A model generated the notes under the pieces. The model did no database searches and had not been told where the DNA came from. It saw only the letters and a program-made list of their open reading frames with translations. The position numbers and the translations under genes are program-made. Of a DNA stretch of 64,000 bases, positions 28,631 through 37,833 are shown piece after piece (within the stretch, counting starts at the first letter, position 1; each line of letters opens with the position of its first letter). Source of the stretch: DASWJZ01 sp963792885 (GTDB lineage Bacteria; Pseudomonadota; Alphaproteobacteria; Rhizobiales; Afifellaceae); the NCBI GenBank assembly GCA_963792885.1, contig CAWBXX010000002.1, positions 868,001 to 932,000 of the forward strand, given 5' to 3'.

Positions 28631-29491
28631 CTAAACTGCGCCGTTGAGCGCCTTCACGCCGACTCCAAGGATCTTCCTGTCGGCCTTTCCGATCGCCTTC
28701 GTGTCGCGCCCAGGATAGTCGATGCTGAGAAGCGTGAAGCGGATGAGCGCCAGGTGCGCGCGACGTTTGTCGTTGGACTTCACAACGATCCACGGCGCGT
28801 GCTTGGAGTGCGTCGCCGCGATCATCCGGTCGCGCGCCTCCGAGAACTCGTGCCAGCGATTCATCGCGGCGAGGTCGACCGGCGATATCTTCCATTGCTT
28901 CAGCGGATCGTGCCGGCGCTTGTGGAAGCGCTTCAATTGCATCTCGCGCCCGATCTCCAGCCAGAACTTGAAGAGCCGGATGCCGCCGCTGGTGAACATG
29001 CGCTCGAAGTCGGGGGCTTCCAACAGGAAGCGCTTGTTCTGCCGCGGCGTGCAGAATCCCATCACCGGCTCGACCACGCCGCGGTTGTACCAAGAGCGGT
29101 CGAAAAGCACCATTTCGGACGCTGCCGGGAGCTCAGCGGCATAGCGCTGGAAATACCACTGGGTCGCCTCGCGGTCGGAGGGCTTGGCGAGCGCCACGAT
29201 GCGCGCCTGGCGCGGATTGAGATGCTCGCGCACGGTTTTGATCGACCCGCCCTTGCCGGCGGCGTCGCGTCCCTCGAAGGCAAGCACGCTGCCTAGGCCC
29301 GTCTCGGCCTGCCAACTGAGCAGCTTCACAAGCTCGACCTGCAATGCCGCTAACTGCTTTTCGTAGCTCTTGCGGCTGAGCTTCTTGGAATAGGGATAGC
29401 CGCCGGAGGTGAGGGCGTTGTCGGCGATCCAGCCCGGCAGCACCGGATCGTCGAGGTCGAACGTGTGGAATTGGTCTAGACTGCGCTGCAT
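28631..29491 (-). CDS. ppk2: Polyphosphate kinase 2
   Basis: A 286-residue PPK2-family kinase that interconverts polyphosphate and nucleoside di/triphosphates. It has the Walker A-like EGRDAAGKGG, Walker B-like FDRSWYNRG and lid-region basic residues (REMQLKRFHKRRHDPLKQWK). Single-domain length and GYPYSKKLSRKSYEKQL near the N-terminus fit class I PPK2. It is divergent from phoR and next to the pst-pho operon, which fits a role in phosphate storage. No PhoB repeat was seen in its short upstream region. Confidence 0.92.
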   Translation of the reverse strand: MQRSLDQFHTFDLDDPVLPGWIADNALTSGGYPYSKKLSRKSYEKQLAALQVELVKLLSWQAETGLGSVLAFEGRDAAGKGGSIKTVREHLNPRQARIVALAKPSDREATQWYFQRYAAELPAASEMVLFDRSWYNRGVVEPVMGFCTPRQNKRFLLEAPDFERMFTSGGIRLFKFWLEIGREMQLKRFHKRRHDPLKQWKISPVDLAAMNRWHEFSEARDRMIAATHSKHAPWIVVKSNDKRRAHLALIRFTLLSIDYPGRDTKAIGKADRKILGVGVKALNGAV

Positions 29492-29565
29492 ACCCGTTCA
29501 TCCTGCCGCGCCCGCTGCCGCAGGTTGCGCCCACGAGCGATCCGAGGGGACAGGCTAAAGCGCTC

Positions 29566-30874
29566 ATGCCCGACTCGCCATACGAATCCGCTGCGGACGA
29601 GCGGCCCGCCCCGGAGACGCCGGCCGAGCGCATCCGCGCCTCGGGCCACGTCCTGATCGTCGGCGTAATTGCCGTCGCCGCGGGGGTTTTCTTCGGCCTT
29701 CCGCTTGCTTATGCGGCCGCTGCCATCGCCGTGCTCCTGATCGTCGCGGCGGTTGGCCCGCGCCGCGCTGCCGCCCGCCGTGGCCGGCAGCGATGGTGCC
29801 GGCCGCTCCCTCGTCTGGCCGGATACTGCCATGAAGGCAACGGTCGAGGCCTTTCCCAAGGCCGCCTTCCTGCTCGACGCCACAGGCACCGTTCGCTACG
29901 CGAACCGGCACGCCGCCGGGCTCTTCCCGCAGACGCGCCCGGGCGATCCCTTCATCCTGACCTTCCGGCGGCCGGAGTTCCCCGAGGCGCTGGAGATCGC
30001 CGGCGCCGGACAATCGACGACGATAGAGTTCCGCGAGACGGGCGAGACCTCGATCACCTACGAGGTGACGATCGGCCCGCTCGCCTCGCCGGGCGGCGCG
30101 GTCAATTTCCTTCTCGTGACCTTCGACGACGTCTCCGATCGGTTGGCGGTCGCGCGCATGCGCTCCGACTTCGTCGCCAATGCCAGCCACGAGCTCAGGA
30201 CGCCGCTCGCCTCGCTGACCGGCTTCATCGAGACGCTGCTCGGCTCCGCCCGCAACGATCCGGTCGCTTCGGAGAAGTTCCTGCACGTCATGCTCGATCA
30301 GGCGCGCCGCATGCGGCGGCTGATCGACGACCTGCTTTCGCTGTCGCGGGCCGAGATGCGCGCCCACAGCCGTCCGACCGAGCGCGTCGATCTCGCCGGT
30401 GTGCTCCGCTACGTCGGCGATGCGATGCAGCCGCTCGCCGGCGAGCATTCGGTAAAGCTTTCCGTTGAGGCGCCGCAGGAACCGATCGACGTGATCGGCG
30501 ACCGCGACGAGCTCGTGCAGCTCGTGCAGAACCTGATCGAGAACGCAATCCGCTACGGGGCGTCGGGCGCGCGCGTCGACGCTGCGCTAACGCTGCCGCC
30601 GGGCCCGCATCAGCTCGCCGTCATCAGCGTCAAGGATTATGGCCCCGGGATACCCGCCGAGCACATCCCGCGGCTGACGGAGCGGTTCTACCGAGTCGAT
30701 GTCGGCGCGAGCCGCGAGATGAAAGGGACGGGGCTCGGCCTTGCCATCGTCAAGCATATCCTCACGCGTCACAGGGGTCGGCTGGAGATCGAGAGCCGCC
30801 CCGGCGAGGGCGCTCGCTTCACCGCTTTGATCCCGCTGGCCAGCCCTCCCGACGAAGAAGAAAAAGATACGTGA
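29566..30874 (+). CDS. phoR: Phosphate regulon sensor histidine kinase PhoR (frameshifted)
   Basis: Membrane sensor kinase of about 436 residues after repair. Two N-terminal helices (VLIVGVIAVAAGVFFGLPLAY and AAAIAVLLIVAAV) precede a PAS region (AFPKAAFLLDATGTVRYANRHA). The kinase core follows: H-box NASHELRTPLASLTGF, N-box NLIENAIRYG, DYGPGIP and GTGLGLAIVKHIL. The frame changes between about 29741 and 29805, a very GC-rich stretch just after the membrane segment; both parts are typical PhoR. It lies upstream of pstSCAB-phoU-phoB, a common alphaproteobacterial order, and phosphorylates PhoB. Confidence 0.9.
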
Positions 30875-30889
30875 CAGCAATGAGTTAGG

Positions 30890-30918
30890 CAGTCATCATA
30901 CTGTCGTGCAGAGGTCAT
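30890..30918 (+). promoter_or_regulatory. Candidate Pho box upstream of pstS
   Basis: Three 7-bp direct repeats spaced by 4 bp: CAGTCAT, CTGTCGT, AGGTCAT, with CATA and GCAG between. The 11-bp periodicity and TCAT/TCGT cores match PhoB binding sites. It lies about 102-130 bp upstream of the pstS start, just after the phoR stop. Confidence 0.65.
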
Positions 30919-31019
30919 AGAACCATAGCAGCGCGGGCCTAGGGTCGGCGTGCCTGAGCGGCCGGGGCGGTCGCTTCGGATCACTCACGATTCATGAACT
31001 CCAATCAGGGAGAGGCCAG

Positions 31020-32066
31020 GTGAGAATTTCCAACCTCGCACTAGCGATCGGGCTTGCCGTGTCGGCAAGCATCGGCGTTGCGGCGGCCGCCGACATCTCG
31101 GGCGCCGGCGCGACGTTCCCGTACCCCATCTACGCCAAATGGGCGGATGCGTACAAGACTGAGACCGGCAACGGGCTGAACTACCAGTCGATCGGCTCCG
31201 GCGGCGGCATCAAGCAGATCAAGGCAAAGACCGTCACCTTCGGCGCTTCCGACGCGCCGCTTACGGGTGCGGAGCTCGACGAGACCGGTCTCGCACAGTT
31301 TCCGATGGTCATGGGCGGCATCGTGCCGGTCGTGAACCTCGAAGGCGTTGCCCCGGGCCAGTTGGTCATCGACGGAACCACGCTTGCCGACATCTTCCTC
31401 GGCAAGATCACGAAGTGGAACGACCCGGCAATCGCGGCGCTCAACGCGGGCGTCACTCTGCCGGACCAGGCGATCGCGGTGGTGCATCGCTCCGACGGTT
31501 CAGGCACGACGTTCAACTTCACCTACTATCTGGCCGACGTCAGCGCCGACTGGAAGGAAAAGGTCGGTGTCGAGAAGGCCGTCGAATGGCCGGTCGGCAT
31601 CGGCGCCAAAGGCAACGAGGGTGTCGCCAACAACGTCGGCAACACCGCAGGTTCGATCGGCTACGTCGAATACGCGTATGCCCTGCAGAACAAGCTGACG
31701 TTCACCGACATGGTGAACAAGGCCGGCAAGGTCGTCGCTCCGACCTCCGACGCCTTCTCAGCTGCCGCGGCGAATGCCGACTGGTCGTCCCAGCCCGGCT
31801 ATGGCGTCATCCTCGCCAACCAGCCCGGTGACGCGTCCTGGCCGATGACCGCCGCAACCTGGATCCTGATGTACAAGGTGCCGGTGGATCCGGCGGCGTC
31901 GTCCGAGGCGCTCAAGTTTTTCGCCTGGTGCTACAAGAACGGCGGCGAGATGGCCGCGGCGCTCGACTACGTCCCGATGCCCGACAACGTGGTGCAGGAC
32001 ATCGAGGCCTACTGGATGAGCGAGATCAAGGACTCTGACGGCAAGCCTATCTTCGCGGCCATGTAG
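31020..32066 (+). CDS. pstS: Phosphate ABC transporter binding protein PstS
   Basis: A 348-residue periplasmic phosphate-binding protein with a signal peptide ending VAAAADIS. Motifs are GAGATFPYPIYAKW, IGSGGGIKQI, FGASDAPL and HRSDGSGTTFNFT, which contribute phosphate ligands. The start is a GTG at 31020 preceded by GGAGAGGCCAG. It is transcribed under the PhoB-type repeats and followed by a strong hairpin that should keep PstS in excess over the permease. Confidence 0.95.
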   Translation: MRISNLALAIGLAVSASIGVAAAADISGAGATFPYPIYAKWADAYKTETGNGLNYQSIGSGGGIKQIKAKTVTFGASDAPLTGAELDETGLAQFPMVMGGIVPVVNLEGVAPGQLVIDGTTLADIFLGKITKWNDPAIAALNAGVTLPDQAIAVVHRSDGSGTTFNFTYYLADVSADWKEKVGVEKAVEWPVGIGAKGNEGVANNVGNTAGSIGYVEYAYALQNKLTFTDMVNKAGKVVAPTSDAFSAAAANADWSSQPGYGVILANQPGDASWPMTAATWILMYKVPVDPAASSEALKFFAWCYKNGGEMAAALDYVPMPDNVVQDIEAYWMSEIKDSDGKPIFAAM

Positions 32067-32082
32067 AGACCTGTTGACAACA

Positions 32083-32112
32083 GGAGAGGGCGCCGTCGGC
32101 GGCGCCCTCTCC
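32083..32112 (+). terminator. Attenuator hairpin between pstS and pstC
   Basis: A perfect 13-bp stem (GGAGAGGGCGCCG / CGGCGCCCTCTCC) with a TCGG loop, 17 bp after the pstS stop, followed by only a short T pair. Partial termination or 3' protection of pstS mRNA is the likely effect. Confidence 0.75.
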
Positions 32113-32203
32113 TTGTCCCCACCGCTGTTCAACGAGCAGCTTGTCTTGCGGCTTCGCTGCCGCTTCAGTGGCCTCCTAATTGCGTTTGAGTGGGGAGGGC
32201 CAG

Positions 32204-33223
32204 ATGCAACCGAGCAGGGGGCGGCCTGTGGTTGATGTGGCATTGCAGGGCGGAGCCATTCGGGAGAGCACGCAAGTCGAGCGCGCCAAGATTCTCCGGC
32301 GTCTGCGACATGGCGACACCGCGTTCCGCATTATCACGCGCAGCGCCGCAATCATTGTTCTCCTCATCCTGAGCGGCATCATCGTTTCCCTGATCCACGG
32401 CTCGTGGCCGGCGTTGAGCACCTTCGGATTCTCCTTCGTCTACACAGAATCCTGGAACCCGGTGACCGAGAAGTTCGGCGCCATTGCGCCGATCTACGGG
32501 ACCGTCGTTACCTCGGCCATCGCGATGCTGATCGCCGTGCCGATCGGCCTCTTCATCGCGCTGTTTCTGACCGAGCTGTGCCCGAAATGGCTGCGCCGCC
32601 CGATCGGCATCGCCATCGAGCTGTTAGCCGGCATTCCCTCGATCATCTACGGCATCTGGGGCCTGTTCGTCTTCGCGCCGTTCCTGCAAGCGACGGTGCA
32701 GCCCTTCCTGATCGACGTATTTGGCCCGATCCCGGGGCTGTCCACGCTGTTCGCCGGCCCCCCTTACGGCATCGGCATCCTGACCGCCGGTCTGATTCTT
32801 GCCGTGATGGTGCTTCCGTTCATCACCTCCATCACGCGCGACGTGTTCGAGGCGGTGCCGCCGGTGCTGAAGGAAGCCGCCTACGGGATCGGCTCCACCA
32901 CCTGGGAGGTGGTGCGATATGTCGTGCTGCCTTATGCGCGCGTGGGCGTGATCGGCGGCGTCATGCTGGCCCTCGGCCGTGCGCTCGGCGAGACCATGGC
33001 GGTGACCTTCGTCATCGGCAATGCGCACCGGATCGCCGGCTCGATCCTGGCGCCAGGCACGACCATCTCTGCCACCATCGCCAACGAGTTCACCGAGGCG
33101 GACGGCGAGCTCTATACATCCTCGCTGGTCGCGCTCGGCCTCATCCTGTTCGTCATCACATTCATCGTGCTTGCCGCGGCGCGCTTCATGCTGATGCGGC
33201 TTAACGCGCGTGTCGGAGCCTGA
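32204..33223 (+). CDS. pstC: Phosphate ABC transporter permease PstC
   Basis: A 339-residue inner-membrane permease. It has an N-terminal cytoplasmic segment, a first helix (AAIIVLLILSGIIVSLI), the PstC hallmark ELLAGIPSIIYGIWGL, and the EAA loop KEAAYGIGSTTWEVVRYVVLP. The ATG at 32204 is preceded by GGGGAGGG; a TTG at 32180 would add eight residues. It works with PstA, PstB and PstS for high-affinity phosphate import. Confidence 0.95.
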   Translation: MQPSRGRPVVDVALQGGAIRESTQVERAKILRRLRHGDTAFRIITRSAAIIVLLILSGIIVSLIHGSWPALSTFGFSFVYTESWNPVTEKFGAIAPIYGTVVTSAIAMLIAVPIGLFIALFLTELCPKWLRRPIGIAIELLAGIPSIIYGIWGLFVFAPFLQATVQPFLIDVFGPIPGLSTLFAGPPYGIGILTAGLILAVMVLPFITSITRDVFEAVPPVLKEAAYGIGSTTWEVVRYVVLPYARVGVIGGVMLALGRALGETMAVTFVIGNAHRIAGSILAPGTTISATIANEFTEADGELYTSSLVALGLILFVITFIVLAAARFMLMRLNARVGA

Positions 33224-33225
33224 CC

Positions 33226-34065
33226 ATGGCCGTTTATGACCGCCGCCGCCGCCGCAATCATATCGCCATCGGGCTCTCGATTTCCGCCACTTTATTCGGG
33301 CTGACCTGGCTGGTCCTCATCCTCGGAGTGCTTCTTTGGAAGGGTTTCAGCGGCCTCAACTTGGCTGTTTTCACCGAGATGACGCCGCCACCGGGTTCGT
33401 CCGGCGGTTTGCTCAACCCGATCGTCGGAAGCCTGGTGATGACGGTCATCGCCGTGCTGATCGGCACCCCGCTCGGCATCCTCGCCGGCACCTATATGGC
33501 CGAGTACGGCCGCTACGAAAAACTGACCATGGTGGTGCGCTTCATCAACGACATCCTGCTGAGCGCCCCGTCAATCGTGATCGGTCTATTCATCTACGAG
33601 GTCATGGTCGCCCAGATGGGCCATTTTTCCGGCTGGGCCGGCTCTGTGGCGTTGGCGGTGATCGTGGTGCCGGTCGTCGTGCGCACCACCGAGGACATGC
33701 TGAGCCTGTTGCCCGACACGATGCGCGAGGCGGCAGCGTCGATCGGGCTGCCCCGATCGCTGATGATCCAGAAGGTCGCCTATCGCGCCGCCCGCGCCGG
33801 TATGGTCACCGGCGTGCTGCTCGCCGTCGCGAGGATCAGCGGTGAGACGGCGCCGCTGCTGTTCACCGCGCTCAACAACCAGTTCTGGAGCACGAATATG
33901 AACGCGCCGGTGTCGAGCCTGCCGGTGGTCATCTTCCAGTTCGCGCTCAGCCCGTATGAAGACTGGCAGCGGCTTGCCTGGACCGGCGCTCTCCTCATCA
34001 CCATGGCGGTGCTTGCGCTGAGCATCATCGCGCGCGTTCTCTCGCGACAGGAAAAATCGTCATGA
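33226..34065 (+). CDS. pstA: Phosphate ABC transporter permease PstA
   Basis: A 279-residue permease with six predicted helices. Motifs are LNPIVGSLVMTVIAVLIGTPLGILAGTY (shown in part), NDILLSAPSIVIGLF and the EAA-type REAAASIGLPRSLMIQKVA. It starts 2 bp after pstC and overlaps pstB by 4 bp, so it is co-translated. It forms the transmembrane heterodimer with PstC. Confidence 0.95.
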   Translation: MAVYDRRRRRNHIAIGLSISATLFGLTWLVLILGVLLWKGFSGLNLAVFTEMTPPPGSSGGLLNPIVGSLVMTVIAVLIGTPLGILAGTYMAEYGRYEKLTMVVRFINDILLSAPSIVIGLFIYEVMVAQMGHFSGWAGSVALAVIVVPVVVRTTEDMLSLLPDTMREAAASIGLPRSLMIQKVAYRAARAGMVTGVLLAVARISGETAPLLFTALNNQFWSTNMNAPVSSLPVVIFQFALSPYEDWQRLAWTGALLITMAVLALSIIARVLSRQEKSS

Positions 34066-34883
34066 CCGTAGAAAGCACCAGCGTCCCGACGCCGAGCGTC
34101 ACCAGAGCGGTGGCCGGCACCGAAGGCCTCACGGAAAAGATCTCGATCCGCGACCTGGATTTCTACTACGGTGAAAATCGCGCGTTGAAGAGCATCAACG
34201 TGCCGCTCTATCTGAACAAGGTGACGGCATTCATCGGCCCGTCGGGCTGCGGCAAGTCCACGCTGCTGCGCGTGCTCAACCGGATGTACGATCTCTATCC
34301 CGGCCAGCGCGCCACCGGCCATGTCCGACTGGACGACACGGACATCCTTGCGCCTTCGCAGGATCTCAACCTGCTGCGCGCCAAGGTCGGCATGGTGTTC
34401 CAGAAGCCGACGCCGTTCCCGATGACCATCTACGAGAACATCGCCTTCGGCATCCGGCTCTACGAGCGGATTTCGAAGTCGGAGGTTGACGACCGCGTCA
34501 AGCACTGCCTGGAGCGCGCGGCGCTTTGGGAAGAGGTGAAGGACAAGCTCAACGCCAACGGCCTGAGCCTGTCGGGCGGCCAGCAACAGCGTCTATGCAT
34601 CGCACGCACGGTCGCGGTCCGGCCGGAAGTTATCCTGTTCGACGAGCCCTGCTCGGCGCTCGACCCGATCTCGACGTCGAAGATCGAGGAGCTGATCGAC
34701 GAGCTGAAGCACGAATACACGATCTGCATCGTCACCCACAACATGCAGCAGGCGGCGCGCGTCTCCGATTACACCGCCTTCATGTACCTCGGCGAGATGG
34801 TCGAGTTCGACGAGACCTCGAAAATCTTCACCTCTCCGCGCGACAACCGCACGCAAGACTACATCACCGGCCGCTTCGGCTAG
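34062..34883 (+). CDS. pstB: Phosphate ABC transporter ATPase PstB
   Basis: A 273-residue ATPase with Walker A GPSGCGKST, Q-loop VFQKPTPFPMTI, signature LSGGQQQRLCIARTVA, Walker B VILFDEPCSALDP and H-loop IVTHNMQQAARVSD. EIRDLDFYYGENRALKSI-type opening residues and the final TQDYITGRFG are characteristic of PstB. The ATG overlaps the pstA stop. Confidence 0.96.
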   Translation: MTVESTSVPTPSVTRAVAGTEGLTEKISIRDLDFYYGENRALKSINVPLYLNKVTAFIGPSGCGKSTLLRVLNRMYDLYPGQRATGHVRLDDTDILAPSQDLNLLRAKVGMVFQKPTPFPMTIYENIAFGIRLYERISKSEVDDRVKHCLERAALWEEVKDKLNANGLSLSGGQQQRLCIARTVAVRPEVILFDEPCSALDPISTSKIEELIDELKHEYTICIVTHNMQQAARVSDYTAFMYLGEMVEFDETSKIFTSPRDNRTQDYITGRFG

Positions 34884-34906
34884 CCGCTGCTGAGGAACGC
34901 AAGGAA

Positions 34907-35599
34907 ATGACACAGCACACAGTCACCTCGTTTGAGGATGAGCTGCAGGCACTTTCCCGCTCCATCGGAGAGATGGGTGGCCGCGCCGAGCAGATTGTCG
35001 AACGCTCGATCGCAGCACTTCTGCGTTCTGATAGCACCCTCGCGCACGAGGTGATCGAAGCCGACAAGAAGGTGGACGCGCTACACCGCCAGATCGAGGA
35101 GGATGCGATCGTCTTGATCGCGCGCCGCCAGCCGATGGCGCAGGACTTGCGTGAGACGATCGCCGCGATCCGTATCGCCAATGATCTGGAGCGCGTCGGC
35201 GACCTCGGCAAGAACATCGCCAAGCGCGCCGTCGTCATCCAGAAGGAGACGTTCTCCAACAAGCTGCGCGTCGGCGTGGAGCACCTGTCCGAGCTGGCGT
35301 TGAGGCAGGTAAAGAAGGTGCTCGATGCCTACGCGGCGCGCGACGTAGGCAAGGCCGAGGAGGTCTGCGCGCACGACGAGGAGATCGACGCCGTCTACAC
35401 CTCGCTCTTCCGCGAGCTCCTGACCTACATGATGGAAGATCCGCGCAACATCACGATGTGCACGCATCTCCTCTTCTGCGCCAAGAATATCGAGCGGATC
35501 GGCGATCACGCCACCAACATCGCCGAGACCGTCTACTACCTGATCACCGGCGAGCAGTGGGAAGGCCCCCGCCAGTCGAGCACGCGCATCGACGAGTGA
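34907..35599 (+). CDS. phoU: Phosphate signalling protein PhoU
   Basis: A 230-residue all-helical protein with two PhoU repeats. The metal-binding ExxxD-like motifs appear in RIANDLERVGDLGKNIAKRA and CAKNIERIGDHATNIAETVY. It links Pst transport status to the PhoR kinase and restrains phosphate uptake. It lies between pstB and phoB, as in most alphaproteobacterial pho operons; the frame is intact. Confidence 0.96.
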   Translation: MTQHTVTSFEDELQALSRSIGEMGGRAEQIVERSIAALLRSDSTLAHEVIEADKKVDALHRQIEEDAIVLIARRQPMAQDLRETIAAIRIANDLERVGDLGKNIAKRAVVIQKETFSNKLRVGVEHLSELALRQVKKVLDAYAARDVGKAEEVCAHDEEIDAVYTSLFRELLTYMMEDPRNITMCTHLLFCAKNIERIGDHATNIAETVYYLITGEQWEGPRQSSTRIDE

Positions 35600-35618
35600 A
35601 GGGCCGGGACAGCACACC

Positions 35619-36320
35619 ATGGCAAAGCCGCTCATCCTGATTGTCGAGGACGAAGAGCCGCTGACGCTGCTCCTCCGCTATAATCTCGAGGCGGAGGGCT
35701 ACGAGGTGGAGGTAGCTTCGCGCGGCGACGACGCCGAAGTCAGGCTGCGCGAACGCATGCCCGACCTTCTGATCCTCGACTGGATGCTGCCGGGTCTGTC
35801 CGGCATCGAGCTCTGCCGCCGGCTTCGCACGCGCGACGACACCGCGCAGCTGCCGATCCTGATGCTGACTGCGCGCGGCGAGGAGGATGAGCGCATTCGC
35901 GGGCTCGCGACCGGCGCAGACGACTATGTCGTTAAGCCGTTCTCCGTGCCGGAGCTGATGGCGCGTGTGAAGGCGCTACTGCGCCGCGCGCGGCCGGAGG
36001 CGATCTCCTCCGTGCTCCGCGCCGGCGACCTTGAGCTCGACCGCGAGACCTTCCGCGTACGCCGCGGCGGACGCGAGGTGCATCTCGGGCCGACCGAGTT
36101 CCGCCTGCTTGAGTTCCTGATGAAGACGCCCGGCCGCGTCTTCTCGCGGGAGCAGCTTCTGGATGGCGTCTGGGGTCACGACGTCTATGTCGACGAGCGC
36201 ACCGTCGACGTGCATATCGGCCGCTTGCGCAGGGCGCTGAACCGCGGCCGCTCTCGCGACCCGATCCGCACCGTCCGCGGCGCCGGCTATGCCTTCAACG
36301 AGCAGTTCGAGCGCGCCTGA
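35619..36320 (+). CDS. phoB: Phosphate regulon response regulator PhoB
   Basis: A 233-residue OmpR-type regulator. The receiver has the acidic pair (VEDEEP), phospho-acceptor Asp in LLILDWMLPG, Thr in MLTARGEEDE and Lys in VVKPFSVPEL. The C-terminal winged helix has LGPTEFRLLEFLMKTPGRVFS, REQLLDGVWG and DERTVDVHIGRLRRAL. It is expected to bind the repeats found upstream of pstS and in the afuA/phosphatase intergenic region. Confidence 0.96.
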   Translation: MAKPLILIVEDEEPLTLLLRYNLEAEGYEVEVASRGDDAEVRLRERMPDLLILDWMLPGLSGIELCRRLRTRDDTAQLPILMLTARGEEDERIRGLATGADDYVVKPFSVPELMARVKALLRRARPEAISSVLRAGDLELDRETFRVRRGGREVHLGPTEFRLLEFLMKTPGRVFSREQLLDGVWGHDVYVDERTVDVHIGRLRRALNRGRSRDPIRTVRGAGYAFNEQFERA

Positions 36321-36329
36321 GTGAGAAAG

Positions 36330-36355
36330 GGCGGGGCAAGCCCCGCCATTTTGGT
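36330..36355 (+). terminator. Intrinsic terminator after phoB
   Basis: A 7-bp GC stem (GGCGGGG / CCCCGCC) with a CAAG loop, followed by ATTTT, 9 bp after the phoB stop. It closes the pst-pho operon before the convergent gcrA. Confidence 0.75.
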
Positions 36356-36393
36356 ACGCCCTTTCTTCGGGAGGAAGGTGGCTCGCGCAGACT

Positions 36394-36882
36394 TCAGCCG
36401 GCTCTCCTCGCGCGGCGGCGGGGCTCCGGGGCCTGATAGGCCACACCAGCGTGATACTCGCAGTATGGACCAGTTTCCAGTGAATCATGCCCGCAAAAGT
36501 GGAAATCTTCCTGGCCAGGATCGCCGATCGGCCATTTGCAGGTGTGCTCGTTGAGCTGGAAGATCGAGAGCTTGCGCGGGATCGGCACAACGACGTTGCG
36601 GCGCGGCATGATGTCCGCGTCCGGCAGGTAGTCGAGGTTGCTCTTGAGCGCGAGATTGCCCATCGAGACCGGTCGCGAGCGCCGGATGCCGGTCGGATGC
36701 GTGCGCCGCTGGCGCTTGATGGAAGAGGTTGGCTGGCCGCGTCCGGAAAGGCCGAGCCGGTGCACTTTGCCGATCACGGCGTTGCGTGTGACGCCGCCGA
36801 GCTCGGCGGCGATCTGGCTCGCCGACAAGCCGTCTTGCCAGAGCTTCTTCAACAGTTCGACGCGTTCGTCGGTCCAAGACAT
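36394..36882 (-). CDS. gcrA: Cell-cycle regulator GcrA
   Basis: A 162-residue GcrA homologue. The N-terminal helix-turn-helix (MSWTDERVELLKKLW, GLSASQIAAELGGVTRNAVIGKVHRLGL) recognises promoters containing methylated GANTC. The C-terminal part has the conserved CKWPIGDPGQEDFHFCG and YCEYHAGVAYQ, which contact sigma70. GcrA is restricted to Alphaproteobacteria and supports the taxonomic assignment. It converges with phoB. Confidence 0.95.
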   Translation of the reverse strand: MSWTDERVELLKKLWQDGLSASQIAAELGGVTRNAVIGKVHRLGLSGRGQPTSSIKRQRRTHPTGIRRSRPVSMGNLALKSNLDYLPDADIMPRRNVVVPIPRKLSIFQLNEHTCKWPIGDPGQEDFHFCGHDSLETGPYCEYHAGVAYQAPEPRRRARRAG

Positions 36883-37097
36883 TCATCTTCTCCTCGGGGG
36901 CCGCCTTTTCCGAATACGGTCGCGTTCACGGAACGCATGGCGCCCGCGTCAAACGCAAAACCTAGTTTGGGAACTGGCCCGCCGCACAACATCTCGTGCG
37001 TGTCGGCGAGAAGTTATAGTCGGCCGGAATCGGCCACAAGCGTCGGCCGCGCTTATCCAATGGCAATATCTGTGGAATTAGAAAAGGTGAGTCGCGA

Positions 37098-37709
37098 ATG
37101 TCACACCCTGCGGATTCGCGCGATCCCTGGCGTCTTTACGAGGAGTTCGCGGCGCGCTTCGACGGCGAACGCGGCAGGAATGTCGGCGAGGAAGCCTATC
37201 TCCGCATCGTTGCGGACCGCCTGCCGCCCGACGCCGAGGTGCTCGACCTCGGCTGCGGTGCCGGCGAGCCGATCGCGCGCTTCTTTGTCGAGAAGGGCTA
37301 CGCCGTCACCGGCGTCGATGCCGCGCCGGCCATGATCGCGCTCTGCCGCTCACGCTTCCCGGACGCGGAGTGGCGCGTCGCCGACATGCGCGCGCTTTCC
37401 CTCGACCGGCGCTTCGGGGCGATCATCGCCTGGGACAGCTTCTTCCACCTCAGGGCCGAGGAGCAGCGCGCAATGTTCCCGCGCTTCCGCGCGCATGCCG
37501 CGCCCGGCTGCATGCTCCTCTTCACCTCCGGCCCGGCGGCGGGCGAAGCGATCGGGGACCTCTACGGCCGCAAACTCTATCACGCGAGCCTCGACGCCGC
37601 GGAATATCGCGCGCTTCTGGATGCAAATGGGTTCGATGTCATCGTCCATCGCGTCGAGGACCCGAAGTGTGGCGGGCACACCGTATGGCTAGCCGAGCGG
37701 CAGGCCTGA
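37098..37709 (+). CDS. Class I SAM-dependent methyltransferase
   Basis: A 203-residue Rossmann-fold methyltransferase with SAM motif I VLDLGCGAGEPIARFF, the acidic loop VTGVDAAPAMI and the post-motif ADMRALSLDRRFGAIIAWDSFFHL. The substrate is unknown; small proteins of this kind methylate metabolites. It is separated from argD by a hairpin terminator. Upstream, 36883-37097 holds the gcrA promoter region and no other recognisable feature. Confidence 0.8.
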   Translation: MSHPADSRDPWRLYEEFAARFDGERGRNVGEEAYLRIVADRLPPDAEVLDLGCGAGEPIARFFVEKGYAVTGVDAAPAMIALCRSRFPDAEWRVADMRALSLDRRFGAIIAWDSFFHLRAEEQRAMFPRFRAHAAPGCMLLFTSGPAAGEAIGDLYGRKLYHASLDAAEYRALLDANGFDVIVHRVEDPKCGGHTVWLAERQA

Positions 37710-37784
37710 CGCCCGCGCAATTCCCGCGCGCCCCCGCCTTCGCGTTTGCGCGCCTCGCCCGCGCCATGGTAAGCGGAATCCGGC

Positions 37785-37810
37785 GGCCGCCCTCGGGCGG
37801 CCTTTGATTT
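37785..37810 (+). terminator. Intrinsic terminator upstream of argD
   Basis: A 7-bp stem (GGCCGCC / GGCGGCC, loop CTCG) followed by TTTGATTTT, between the methyltransferase gene and argD. Confidence 0.6.
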
Positions 37811-37833
37811 TCAGAAAGCCTGGCTGTTTGGCG

